From Algihabitans sp965233705 (lineage in GTDB: Bacteria > Pseudomonadota > Alphaproteobacteria > Kiloniellales > DSM-21159), in assembly GCA_965233705.1 (NCBI GenBank), contig CBDDTF010000001.1, positions 434,001 to 498,000 on the forward strand: a stretch of DNA of 64,000 nucleotides, given 5' to 3'. This document shows positions 42,889 through 51,794 of the stretch, piece after piece. Under the pieces are notes generated by a model. That model did not search any database. It worked only from the letters and a program-made list of their open reading frames with translations, and was not told the origin of the DNA. A program made the translations under genes and the position numbers. Each line of letters opens with the position of its first letter. Positions within the stretch are counted from its first letter, which is position 1.

Positions 42889-43944
42889 ATGCCGTCTTTC
42901 GCTCCGGCCCCCGCCAGCCCGCCCGGCTCCGGCGCCCCCGAGGTCAGTCTCGCCGACATCCTGGCCGCGCGCCGGGCCATCGCCGGGACCGCGGTGCGCA
43001 CGCCGCTGGTCCCCTCGCCGCACCTTTCGGCGCTGTGCGGCCAGGATTTCCTGCTCAAGCTGGAGGCGACCCAGCCGATCGGCGCCTTCAAGCTGCGCGG
43101 CGCGCTCAACGCGGTCGCCCACCTGCCCGCCGATGTCCCCGGCGTCACCTGCTGCTCGACCGGCAACCACGGCCGCGGCGTGGCCTACGCCGCCCGCGCG
43201 CGCGGCCTGCGCGCCGTGATCTGCATGTCGGAGCTGGTGCCCCGCACCAAGGTCGAGGGTATCCGCGCGCTGGGCGCCGAGGTGCGGATCGTCGGGCGCA
43301 GCCAGGACGAGGCCGAGGTGGAAAGCCAGCGGCTCTGCCGGGACGAGGGGCTGGTCTCCATCTCCCCCTTCGACGACCCCTACGTGGTCGCCGGCCAGGG
43401 CACCATCGGCCTGGAGCTGCTGGAGGACCGGCCCGACCTCGACACCCTTCTGGTGCCGCTGTCCGGCGGCGGCCTGGCCGGCGGCATCGCGCTGGCGGCC
43501 AAGGCGATCAAGCCCGACATCAAGGTGATCGGCCTGTCCATGGACCGCGGCGCGGCGATGCAGGCGTCGCTGGCCGCCGGCCACCCGGTGGAGGTCGAGG
43601 AGGTCGCCAGCCTCGCCGACTCCCTGGGCGGCGGCATCGGCCGCGACAACCGCCTGACGCTGCGGCTCTGCCGCGCACTGCTCGACGAGGTGGTGCTGGT
43701 CACCGAGGCCGAGATCTACCGCGCCATGCAGACCCTCTACTACGAGGACCGGCTGGTCGCCGAGGGCGCCTGCGTGGTCGGCATCGCCGCGCTGCAGGCC
43801 GGCAAGCTGGCGCCGCCGGCGGGCCCGGTGGCGACGGTGATCACCAGCCGCAACGTCGACATGGCGGTCTTCACCCGCATCGTCACCGGACAGTCCGTCA
43901 CCCTGGGCAACCTGACGCTGGAGGGCCGCCCCTATGCCGCATGA
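42889..43944 (+). CDS. eutB: EutB, hydroxyectoine-utilization dehydratase (threonine dehydratase-like)
   Basis: A 351-residue PLP fold-type II enzyme. The PLP lysine is in IGAFKLRGALNA, with the Asn-Gly loop CCSTGNHGRGVAYAARARG and the Gly-rich phosphate loop PLSGGGLAGG. The sequence resembles EutB of hydroxyectoine catabolic clusters more than housekeeping IlvA, and it is followed by eutC with an 11-bp overlap, the diagnostic pair. EutB is thought to help convert hydroxyectoine derivatives to the ectoine route. A 25-residue Pro/Ala N-terminal extension precedes the fold. Confidence 0.88.
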   Translation: MPSFAPAPASPPGSGAPEVSLADILAARRAIAGTAVRTPLVPSPHLSALCGQDFLLKLEATQPIGAFKLRGALNAVAHLPADVPGVTCCSTGNHGRGVAYAARARGLRAVICMSELVPRTKVEGIRALGAEVRIVGRSQDEAEVESQRLCRDEGLVSISPFDDPYVVAGQGTIGLELLEDRPDLDTLLVPLSGGGLAGGIALAAKAIKPDIKVIGLSMDRGAAMQASLAAGHPVEVEEVASLADSLGGGIGRDNRLTLRLCRALLDEVVLVTEAEIYRAMQTLYYEDRLVAEGACVVGIAALQAGKLAPPAGPVATVITSRNVDMAVFTRIVTGQSVTLGNLTLEGRPYAA

Positions 43945-44926
43945 CATCCGCATCGTGACCGAGGCCGAGCTGCGCCGCGCCCTGCCCCTGGACCTGGAGG
44001 CAGTGGAGGTGGTCGAGCGCGCCTTCGCGGCCCTGGCCGGGGGCGAGGTGGTGATGCCGCCGATCCTGTCCATGGCGATCGCGGCGGCCAACGGCGAGGT
44101 CGACGTCAAGACCGCCTACATTCCCGGTTTCGACGGCTTCGCCATCAAGGTCAGCCCCGGCTTCTTCGACAACCCCAAGCTGGGGCTGCCCAGCCTGAAC
44201 GGCCTGATGATCCTGTTCTCCGCCAAGACCGGGCTGGTCGAGGCGCTGTTCCTGGACAACGGCTACCTGACCGACCTGCGCACCGCCGCCGCCGGCGCCG
44301 TCGCCGCGCGCCACCTGGCGCCGGCCGAGGTGGCGACCGCCGGGGTGCTGGGCAGCGGCGTGCAGGCGCGCCTGCAGATGCAGGCGGCCCACCTGGTGCG
44401 CCCCTTCTCGCGCCTGCTGGTCTGGGGCCGCGACGCGGCCAAGGCCGCGGCCTGCGCCGAGGAGCTGGGCCAGCGCCTGGGCGTCGAGGCGCGGGCCGAG
44501 AGCGCCCCCGCGCGAGTCGTGGCCGAAAGCCAGCTTGTGGTCACCACCACGCCGGCGCGCCAGCCGATCCTGCAGGCCGACTGGCTGCATCCCGGCCTGC
44601 ACGTCACCGCCATGGGCTCCGACCAGGGCGAGAAGAACGAGATCGACCCGCGCGCCCTGAGCGCGGTCGACGCCTACGTCTGCGACCGCGTCAGCCAGTG
44701 CCGCGCGCTGGGCGAGCTGCGCAGCGCCCTGGCCGCCGGGACGTGGCGCGGCGACGACCCGGTGGAGCTGGGCGCCGTGGTCGCCGGGCAAGCCCCGGGC
44801 CGCAGCGACCCGGCGGCGGTCACCCTCTGCGACCTTACCGGCACCGGCGCCCAGGACACCGCCATCGCCACCCACGCCCGCCGGGTCGCGGAGCAGGCCG
44901 GCAGCGGCCAGGTGATCGCCGCCTGA
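43934..44926 (+). CDS. eutC: EutC, ornithine cyclodeaminase-like ectoine-utilization protein
   Basis: A 330-residue NAD-binding protein of the ornithine cyclodeaminase/mu-crystallin family. It shows VDVKTAYIPGFDGFAIKVSP near residue 55, GYLTDLRTAAAGAVAARHLA, and the Rossmann motif VLGSGVQARLQ near 140. In ectoine/hydroxyectoine gene clusters this partner of EutB is called EutC and probably acts with it on hydroxylated intermediates. It overlaps eutB by 11 bp. A 259-bp non-coding stretch with a dyad operator follows. Confidence 0.88.
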   Translation: MPHDIRIVTEAELRRALPLDLEAVEVVERAFAALAGGEVVMPPILSMAIAAANGEVDVKTAYIPGFDGFAIKVSPGFFDNPKLGLPSLNGLMILFSAKTGLVEALFLDNGYLTDLRTAAAGAVAARHLAPAEVATAGVLGSGVQARLQMQAAHLVRPFSRLLVWGRDAAKAAACAEELGQRLGVEARAESAPARVVAESQLVVTTTPARQPILQADWLHPGLHVTAMGSDQGEKNEIDPRALSAVDAYVCDRVSQCRALGELRSALAAGTWRGDDPVELGAVVAGQAPGRSDPAAVTLCDLTGTGAQDTAIATHARRVAEQAGSGQVIAA

Positions 44927-45057
44927 GCCTGCCCGGACAAGCCGCCCGGCGGGGCGCGTCCAGCCGGCGGCGCAGGTCCGCCCGCCGGCGCAGGGTCCGG
45001 GGCCGGCGCGCGCCGGCGAGGCGGCCGGCCGCCGGATTACGGCGAAAATAAAATTCC

Positions 45058-45074
45058 GTTCCGACAGTCGGAAC
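45058..45074. promoter_or_regulatory. TetR-type dyad upstream of the 3-hydroxyacyl-CoA dehydrogenase gene
   Basis: GTTCCGACAGTCGGAAC is a perfect 8-bp-arm dyad with a one-base centre, next to the only AT-rich patch of the gap (GCGAAAATAAAATTC). CCGAC/GTCGG dyads are typical of TetR regulators of acyl-CoA pathways, but no such gene lies in the window. Confidence 0.5.
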
Positions 45075-45185
45075 CGCCTTGCCGCTGGGCGGGCCGGCGT
45101 GCCAGCTTGGCCGCCGCCGTCCGGGGCCCGGACGGCGAAACGACGACGCGGCGACGACGAGACGAGAGAGGGGACGGAGCAAGAG

Positions 45186-46757
45186 ATGGCAGCGGAGCAG
45201 CGCGAGATCAGCATCGGCGTGGTCGGGGCCGGCACCATGGGGCGCGGCATCGTGCAGCTTTTCGCCCAGGCGGGCCACCGCGTGGTGCTGTTCGACGCCG
45301 CCGGCGCGGCGGCCCGGGAGGCGCGCGACTTCGTGACCGGCATGCTGGACCGCGCCGCCGCCAAGGGGCGGATGGCGACCGCCGACGCCGAGGCCGCCAA
45401 GGCGCGGATCGAACTGGCCGAGGAGCTGGCCGACCTGGCCGGCTGCGGCCTGGTGATCGAGGCCATCGTCGAGGCGCTGGAGCCCAAGCAGCGGCTCTTC
45501 GCCGAACTGGCCGGGCTGCTGTCGGCCGACGCAGTGCTGGCGACCAACACCTCCTCCCTGTCGGTCTCGGAGATCGCCGCCGGCGTGCCGGGGCCCGAGC
45601 GGGTGGCCGGGCTGCACTTCTTCAACCCCGTGCCGCTGATGAAGGTCGCCGAGGTGGTGCGCGGTCTGCACACCGAGGCGCGGGTCGTCGAGCGGCTCTG
45701 CCACCTGGTCGAGGCCAGCGGCCACAAGCCGGTGGTGGCCAGCGACACGCCGGGCTTCCTGGTCAACCATGCCGGCCGCGGCTTCTACACCGAGGCGCTG
45801 CAGATCCTGCGCGAGGGCGTCGCCGAGGTGCCCACCGTCGACGCGCTGCTGCGCGAGGCGGCGGGCTTTCGCATGGGGCCCTTCGAGCTGATGGACCTGA
45901 CCGGCCTCGACGTCTCCTTCCCGGTGATGCGCCAGATCTACGAGCAGTTCTGGCAGGAGCCGCGCTTCCGCCCCGCCCCCTTCCTGGCGCAGCGCGTCGC
46001 CGCCGGCCTGCTGGGGCGCAAGCGCGGCGAGGGCTGGTACCGCTACGTGGAGGGCAAGATCCAGCGCCCCGCCGAGCCGGCCCTGCCGGAGGTCGCGCTG
46101 CCGCCGGTGTGGGTCTGCCCGGACGCGCCGGCAGAGGGCAACGGGGCTGAGGACAACGGGGCTGAGGACAACGGGGCGGGCGGCGGCAGCCAAATGCTGC
46201 GCGCGGCCCTGACGGCCGCCGGCATCACGCCGGAAACCGGCGCGCGTCCGTCCGACACCGCGCTCTGCCTGGTCGCGCCGCTGGGCCGCGACGCCACCTC
46301 CACGCTGCTGCGCCACGGCCTGGACCCGGCGCGGACCCTGGCGGTCGACACCTTCGTCGGCCTGGCGGGCCGGCGCACGGTGATGGCGACCCCGGCCACC
46401 GATCCGGCCTACCGCGACGCCGCCCTGACCGCGCTCGCCCTGGGCGGCCAGGCGGTCAGCCTGATCCACGACAGCCCCGGATTCGTGGTACAGCGCGTGC
46501 TGGCGACCATCGTCAACATCGCCTGCGAGATCGCCCAGCAGCGCATCGCCACCCCGGCCGACATCGACGCCGCCGTGACCCTGGGCCTCGGCTACCCCAA
46601 GGGGCCGCTGGCCTGGGGCGACGACCTGGGCCCGGCGCGCGTGGTGGCGGTGCTCGACGGCATCGCCGCGACCACCGGCGACCCGCGCTACCGCGCCAGC
46701 CTCTGGCTGCGCCGCCGCGCCGCCCTCGGCCTCAGCCTGCTGAGCCCGGAGGGCTGA
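45186..46757 (+). CDS. 3-hydroxyacyl-CoA dehydrogenase (PaaH/HbdA-like, two C-terminal domains)
   Basis: A 523-residue NAD-dependent dehydrogenase for 3-hydroxyacyl-CoAs. It has the Rossmann motif GVVGAGTMGRGIVQLFAQAG, the catalytic region ATNTSSLSVSEIA...GLHFFNPVPLMKVAEVV, and SDTPGFLVNHAGRGFYTEAL. A second C-terminal domain (IHDSPGFVVQRVLATIVNIA) is as in PaaH-type proteins. The interdomain linker holds GAEDN pentapeptide repeats from a 15-bp array. GGAG precedes the ATG at 45186. With the following hydratase it covers two beta-oxidation-like steps; the acyl chain is unknown. Confidence 0.92.
   Translation: MAAEQREISIGVVGAGTMGRGIVQLFAQAGHRVVLFDAAGAAAREARDFVTGMLDRAAAKGRMATADAEAAKARIELAEELADLAGCGLVIEAIVEALEPKQRLFAELAGLLSADAVLATNTSSLSVSEIAAGVPGPERVAGLHFFNPVPLMKVAEVVRGLHTEARVVERLCHLVEASGHKPVVASDTPGFLVNHAGRGFYTEALQILREGVAEVPTVDALLREAAGFRMGPFELMDLTGLDVSFPVMRQIYEQFWQEPRFRPAPFLAQRVAAGLLGRKRGEGWYRYVEGKIQRPAEPALPEVALPPVWVCPDAPAEGNGAEDNGAEDNGAGGGSQMLRAALTAAGITPETGARPSDTALCLVAPLGRDATSTLLRHGLDPARTLAVDTFVGLAGRRTVMATPATDPAYRDAALTALALGGQAVSLIHDSPGFVVQRVLATIVNIACEIAQQRIATPADIDAAVTLGLGYPKGPLAWGDDLGPARVVAVLDGIAATTGDPRYRASLWLRRRAALGLSLLSPEG
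46130..46174 (+). repeat. 15-bp tandem repeat in the hydroxyacyl-CoA dehydrogenase linker
   Basis: Two identical GGCTGAGGACAACGG units after one diverged copy encode AEDNG repeats between the two halves of the enzyme. Confidence 0.8.
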
Positions 46758-46793
46758 GTGGCCGCCCCGCGCGGCGGCGCCGTCGCCCGGTCC

Positions 46794-46856
46794 AGAGCAG
46801 ATTGTGATCGACGGCCCCGCTCCCGCGGGTCCGCCGATCACAAGAAAGCTGCTCTA
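46794..46856. repeat. Palindromic element, AGAGCAG type
   Basis: Outer ends AGAGCAG and CTGCTCT are inverted copies. Inside, TTGTGATCG faces CGATCACAA, with CCCCGC/GCGGGT-like arms around a short loop. The AGAGCAGATTGTGATCG end is the exact inverse of the end at 20698-20714. Confidence 0.75.
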
Positions 46857-46868
46857 CACCAAAGGGTT

Positions 46869-46927
46869 GGAGTGATTCTTCGCGACCGGCGGACGCGCTG
46901 ACGCGCGTCCGCCGGTCGCAAATCACT

Positions 46928-46931
<4 letters not shown>
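46869..46931. repeat. Palindromic element, AGAGTGAT type (best-preserved copy)
   Basis: GAGTGATT (46870-46877) and AATCACTC (46921-46928) are inverted ends. The core arms 46882-46897 (GCGACCGGCGGACGCG) and 46904-46919 pair perfectly around 6 bases. The final CTAG supplies the TAG stop of the enoyl-CoA hydratase gene. It lies side by side with the AGAGCAG-type element between two convergent genes. Confidence 0.85.
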
Positions 46932-47700
<769 letters not shown>

Positions 47701-47704
<4 letters not shown>

Positions 47705-49272
47705 CGCTTGCTCTCGTCTCCTTTGCTCTCCGGTCCCTCCACCAGACGGCGGACCTCGCGCTTCAATACCTTACCGACCGGGCTTCGGGGCAAGGCCTCG
47801 ACGAGCGTTATCTCCTTGGGCGCCTTGACCGAGCCGACTCGCGCCTTGGCCCAGGCGATCAGCGCCTCCGGCGTCAGCTCGGAGCCGGGGCGCAGACTGA
47901 CGGCGGCCGAGACCCGCTCGCCCCACTTGGCGTCGGCTCGGCCGAACACGCAGGCCTCGCGCACCTCGGGATGGCGCACCAGCAGGTCCTCGACCTCGGC
48001 CGGATAGACGTTGAAGCCGCCGGTGATCACCAGGTCGCGCAGCCGGTCCTTGATGAAGAGGTAGTCGCGCGCATCCAGCAGCCCGACGTCGCCGGTATGC
48101 AGCCAGCCGTCGACCAGGGTCGCGGCCGTTTCCTCCGGCATGTCGAGGTAGCCGGTCATCACCAGGTCGCCGCGCACCACGATCTCGCCGGTCTCGCCCG
48201 GCGGCAGCAGGTTGCCGGCCTCGTCCATGATGGCGACGCGGGTCAGCAGGCTCGGCCGGCCGGCCGAGGCCAGGTTGGCCGCCTCGGCCATCTCCGCGCC
48301 GGTGTTGATGGCGATCATCTGCGGCGCCTCGGTCTGGCCGTAGCTGGTCGCCACCACCGGGCCGAACACCGCCTGGGCCTGGCGGATGCGCTCGGGCGGC
48401 ATGGGCGCGCCGCCGTAGATCAGGTGGCGCAGGGTCGGGAAGCGCTGGTCGCCCACGCCGGGCACCTCCATCAGGGCATAGAGCAGCGTCGGCGGCACGA
48501 AGGTCAGCGTCGCCTGGCCGCGCGCGAAGGCCTCGACGATGGCCGCCGGCGTCGGCTGACCGGCGCAGAACACCAGGGCGCCGCCGGCGGCCAGCAGCGG
48601 CGTGATGTAGGTCGAGGCGGCGTGGGTCAACGGCGTCGCCATGAGGTAGCGGTCGGCCGGGCCGAGCGCCATGGCGTGGAGCGCGCAGGTGGTCCCCGCC
48701 ATCCAGGCGCGGACCGGCTGCAGCACGCCCTTCGGCCGGCCGCTGGTCCCGCCGGTGAACTTGATCGCCTGGGTCGCCTCGCGGCCGCGCGCCTGCGCCT
48801 GCGGCCGCCGGCCGGCCTGGCGCGCCAGCAGGCCGGCCAGGCTGTCCCCCGCCGGGCTGCCGCCCGGCTGACCCGATCCCGCCGGGCTCGTGCCCTCGGT
48901 CGCGCCGAGCAGCAGCGGCACGCCCGCCGGCAGGGTGAAGCGGTCCAGACAGCTCTCGTCGGCGACCAGCAGGCTCGGCGCCGCGGCCTGGATCTTGGCA
49001 TCGAGGTCCTCGCGGCCGTCGCGCGGGTTGAGCGGCACCCAGACCTTGCCGGCGGCCAGGGTGGCGAGGATCGCCAGCAGGTGCTCGACCGTGATCCGGG
49101 CGCAGACGCCGACCCGGCTGCCGGGCGTGGGGTCGAGGGCCTGCAGCCCGGCCGCCAGGGCGTCGACCCGCGCGGCCAGCTCGGCATAGGACCAGGTCTC
49201 GCCCGGCAGAATCACCGCCGGCGCCTCGGGGTGGCGCCGGGCGCCGCGGTAGAGGTAGTCGATCGGCAGCAT
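47701..49272 (-). CDS. AMP-forming acyl-CoA synthetase
   Basis: A 523-residue adenylate-forming ligase that activates a carboxylic acid with ATP and CoA. It has the P-loop IKFTGGTSGRPKGVL near residue 170, ATSYGQTEAPQM (A5), GWLHTGDVG (A7), DRLRDLVITGGFNVYPAEVE (A8) and the closing Lys in LPRSPVGKVLKREVRRL. An insert of about 30 Gly/Ser/Pro-rich residues (TSPAGSGQPGGSPAGD) sits before the P-loop. It is translationally coupled to the hydratase. The substrate is unknown. Confidence 0.93.
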
Positions 49273-49284
49273 CGCCGGCCGCCC

Positions 49285-50418
49285 TCAGGCGGGCTCGGCC
49301 GCCGGCGCCGCGGCGTCGTCGAGCGACCGGCGCAGGGCGGCGCTCAGGTGCTCGGCCTCGATGCCGGCGAACTCCACGTCGCTGCGCGCCAGGAAGGTCT
49401 CCACCCGGGCGGCCAGGGCGTCCGCCTCGGCCGGGCAGCCGGTCAAAGCCTGCTCCAGCCACTCGATGCTCTCGGTCGGACGCGGGTGCCAGTCGCCGTT
49501 GACGATGGCCGCCTCGACCCGCCCGTCGCGCAGCTTGAGGGCGGTCCAGATCAGCCCGCCCGGCGCCTTGACGCGGCCGCGGCCGACGCGCGCGCCCTCC
49601 AGGGCGCCGAAGCGCACCGCCTCGGTCTTGCCGTAGAGCCAGGCGTCGCTGCCCAGCCGGGCCCGCAGGTCGGCCGCGTCGGCCCGCTCGGCCGAACCGA
49701 GCGGCTGGCGCGCCAGCGCGCGCACGCCGAAGGCGTCCTCGGTCACCTCGCGGGTGAGCTGCTCCAGCTCGGCTTCGCTGAAGCTGCGCCCCGCCTCGCG
49801 CTCCAGGTTGGTGGAGCGGCTGGACATGTCCTTGTGCACCTTGTCCTTGACCTTCTCGGGCGGCAGCGGGATCGCCTTGGCGGCGGTCTCCACGTCCATC
49901 GGCCCGATGTTGATCAGGATGCGCAGGGTCATCACCCCGTCCTCGATCTTCAGCGAGGTCGGCATCAGCTTGCGTCCCTCCACCTCCACGTCGTTGAGCG
50001 GGCGGTAGTTGGCCGGCACGCCGTAGCGCCGGCGCAGGGTCTCGGCCACCGCGCCCAGCACCTGCGGGAAGGCCTCGCGCGCGGTCTGGGGCACGCCGGG
50101 CAGGCTGGTCGGCAGGTAGAAGCAGATGAAGATCGAGCCGGCCCCGGCATAGATCGCGCCGCCGCCGTTGACCCGGCGGCGCACCTCGATCCCCGCCGCG
50201 CGGCAGAAGTCGAGGTCGAGCACCTGGGTTGGGTCCTCGTTGACCCCGATGGTGAGGCTGTCGCGGTCGAAGATGTTGAGGTAGACCGTCGGCGGCGCCG
50301 TGCCCCGGGCGACCGCGCGCTCGACCGCCGGCGAGACCGAGACGGAGAAGTCGGTGTAGGCGTTGTGATCGACGATCAGCCGCCAGTCCGCCTGGCCGCC
50401 CGCGCTCTGCTCGCTCAT
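49285..50418 (-). CDS. Lipoate-protein ligase A-like protein with altered active-site motif
   Basis: A 377-residue protein of the biotin/lipoate ligase fold. The family motif RRxSGGGAVYHDxGN appears as RRRVNGGGAIYAGAGSIFICF, so the usual S, H-D and N positions are changed. The catalytic-Lys segment is DVEVEGRKLMPTSLKI. A C-terminal accessory domain of about 100 residues follows. GGAG lies 8 bases before the ATG at 50418. It may ligate lipoate or another acid to a carrier, or may have drifted in function; its place between two CoA/adenylate ligases in an acyl-CoA cluster is unusual for a housekeeping LplA. Confidence 0.82.
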   Translation of the reverse strand: MSEQSAGGQADWRLIVDHNAYTDFSVSVSPAVERAVARGTAPPTVYLNIFDRDSLTIGVNEDPTQVLDLDFCRAAGIEVRRRVNGGGAIYAGAGSIFICFYLPTSLPGVPQTAREAFPQVLGAVAETLRRRYGVPANYRPLNDVEVEGRKLMPTSLKIEDGVMTLRILINIGPMDVETAAKAIPLPPEKVKDKVHKDMSSRSTNLEREAGRSFSEAELEQLTREVTEDAFGVRALARQPLGSAERADAADLRARLGSDAWLYGKTEAVRFGALEGARVGRGRVKAPGGLIWTALKLRDGRVEAAIVNGDWHPRPTESIEWLEQALTGCPAEADALAARVETFLARSDVEFAGIEAEHLSAALRRSLDDAAAPAAEPA

Positions 50419-50449
50419 GCTCGCTCCTGCTCCTGTCCTGCCGCGCCGC

Positions 50450-50604
50450 CCTGGCGTCGGGCCGCGCCAATCGTCCGCGCGCGACGCGCGGACCCACACA
50501 GTGGGCCCGGCGATCACCGCCTGCTCTGCCGCCCGGAGTGAAAGTGAGTCTGGGCGACCGGCGGACGCGTCGAGGCGCGCCCAAACGCTCGCACACCACT
50601 CTAG
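50450..50604. repeat. Two adjacent CTAG-family elements
   Basis: The left one (about 50450-50528) contains GGACCCACACAGTGGGCCC and ends CGATCACCGCCTGCTCTG, matching the right half of the 20575-20716 element. The right one (50535-50604) begins GGAGTGAAAGTGAGTCTGGG, contains GCGACCGGCGGACGCGTC and ends CACCACTCTAG, where CTAG gives the stop of the PaaK-like gene. The tandem order (AGAGCAG type, then AGAGTGAT type) is the same as at 46794-46931. Confidence 0.7.
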
Positions 50605-51770
50605 CCGCGCCGGTCCACCAGCGCCGGGCCCTCGGGCAGGCTGTCCACCGTCTCCAAGGCGTCGAGGGCGACCAGGGCCTGGCTCTTGAAGGCGCGCCGC
50701 ACCGCCTCGCGCGCGGCCTCGTCGAGCGTGCCCTCGACCCGCAGCGTCAGACGGTCCCGGCCGCCCGCCTCGGTGACCTCCAGGCGGTGGCCGCCAGTCA
50801 CGCCGGGCACGCCCAGCAGCACCGCGCGCAGCTCCGAGGGGTAGAGCTTGACCCCCTTGGCCTTGACCATGCTGTCGGTGCGCCCGAAGACCACGCGCGG
50901 CAGGTTGACCGTGCGGCCGTGCAGCGGCGCGGTGCGCCGCAGGACCGTGAGGTCGCCGGTGCGGTAGCGCAGCAGCGGCTGCGCCTGCTTGCCCAGGTGG
51001 GTCAGCACCAGCTCGCCGCGCTCGCCCTCGGGCAGCGGGGCGCCGCTGTCCGGGTCGATCACCTCGGCATGCACCAGCTCGTCGAAGACGTGCACCCCCT
51101 CGCCGCCGGGGAAGGTGCGCGCCACCGGCAGCAGCTCCGACAGCGAGAAGGAGTCGATCAGCAGGGTCTCCGGCATGGCCTGCTGCACCTGGGCATAGAG
51201 CGTGCGGTTGCCGGTGAAGGGCTCGCCGCCGGCGAAGAAGACGCGCGGCGCCGGCATGCCCGCCTCCAGCAGGCGCAGGGCGAAGGTCGGATTGCCGGCC
51301 AGCACCGTGACCCCGGCGTCGCGGCAGAGCTGGGCGGTGCGCTCGGTCTCGCCCGGCCCGGCCGGGATGCAGACGACGCCGTGCGCCTCCATCTGCGACT
51401 GGTAGAACAGCCCGGCCACGAAGAGGTGGTAGCCGAAGGTCACCGCGCAGACGTCCTGCGGGCCGATGCCGCAGGCCGCGAGCTGGGTGCCGCAGGCGGC
51501 GTTGATCCGCTCCAGGTCGGCCGGGCTGTGCAGGATCGGCACCAGCCCGCCGCCCATCGGCGAGAAGTTCATGCGCACGGCCTCGGGACAGGCGAAGGCC
51601 CCGAACCCCGGCTTGCGCATCTCCGCCACCAGGTCGTCGCGCCGCATCAGCGGCACGCGCGCGGCGAACTCCTCGGCATCGGCCACCCGCTGCGGCACCC
51701 GCCCGCTATAGAAGGGGTGGCGCGACAGGCGCTCCAGGGTCGCGTTGATGGCGTCGCGCGGAAAGGTCAT
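50601..51770 (-). CDS. PaaK-like adenylate-forming ligase with degenerate P-loop
   Basis: A 389-residue protein related to phenylacetate-CoA ligases (COG1541). A5 is DSFSLSELLPV, A7 is LLRYRTGDLTVL and A8 is FGRTDSMVKAKGVKLYPSEL, all clear. The ATP P-loop, normally SSGTTGxP, reads FSPMGGGLVPIL, so adenylation may be weak, lost or altered. It is shorter than PaaK (about 430). The ATG at 51770 agrees with the family N-terminus (RLSRHPFYSGR). It lies between the lipoate-ligase-like gene and the TAXI transporter, all on the minus strand. Confidence 0.85.
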   Translation of the reverse strand: MTFPRDAINATLERLSRHPFYSGRVPQRVADAEEFAARVPLMRRDDLVAEMRKPGFGAFACPEAVRMNFSPMGGGLVPILHSPADLERINAACGTQLAACGIGPQDVCAVTFGYHLFVAGLFYQSQMEAHGVVCIPAGPGETERTAQLCRDAGVTVLAGNPTFALRLLEAGMPAPRVFFAGGEPFTGNRTLYAQVQQAMPETLLIDSFSLSELLPVARTFPGGEGVHVFDELVHAEVIDPDSGAPLPEGERGELVLTHLGKQAQPLLRYRTGDLTVLRRTAPLHGRTVNLPRVVFGRTDSMVKAKGVKLYPSELRAVLLGVPGVTGGHRLEVTEAGGRDRLTLRVEGTLDEAAREAVRRAFKSQALVALDALETVDSLPEGPALVDRRG

Positions 51771-51794
51771 GCCGCTCGGTCTCCCAGTCGGATG

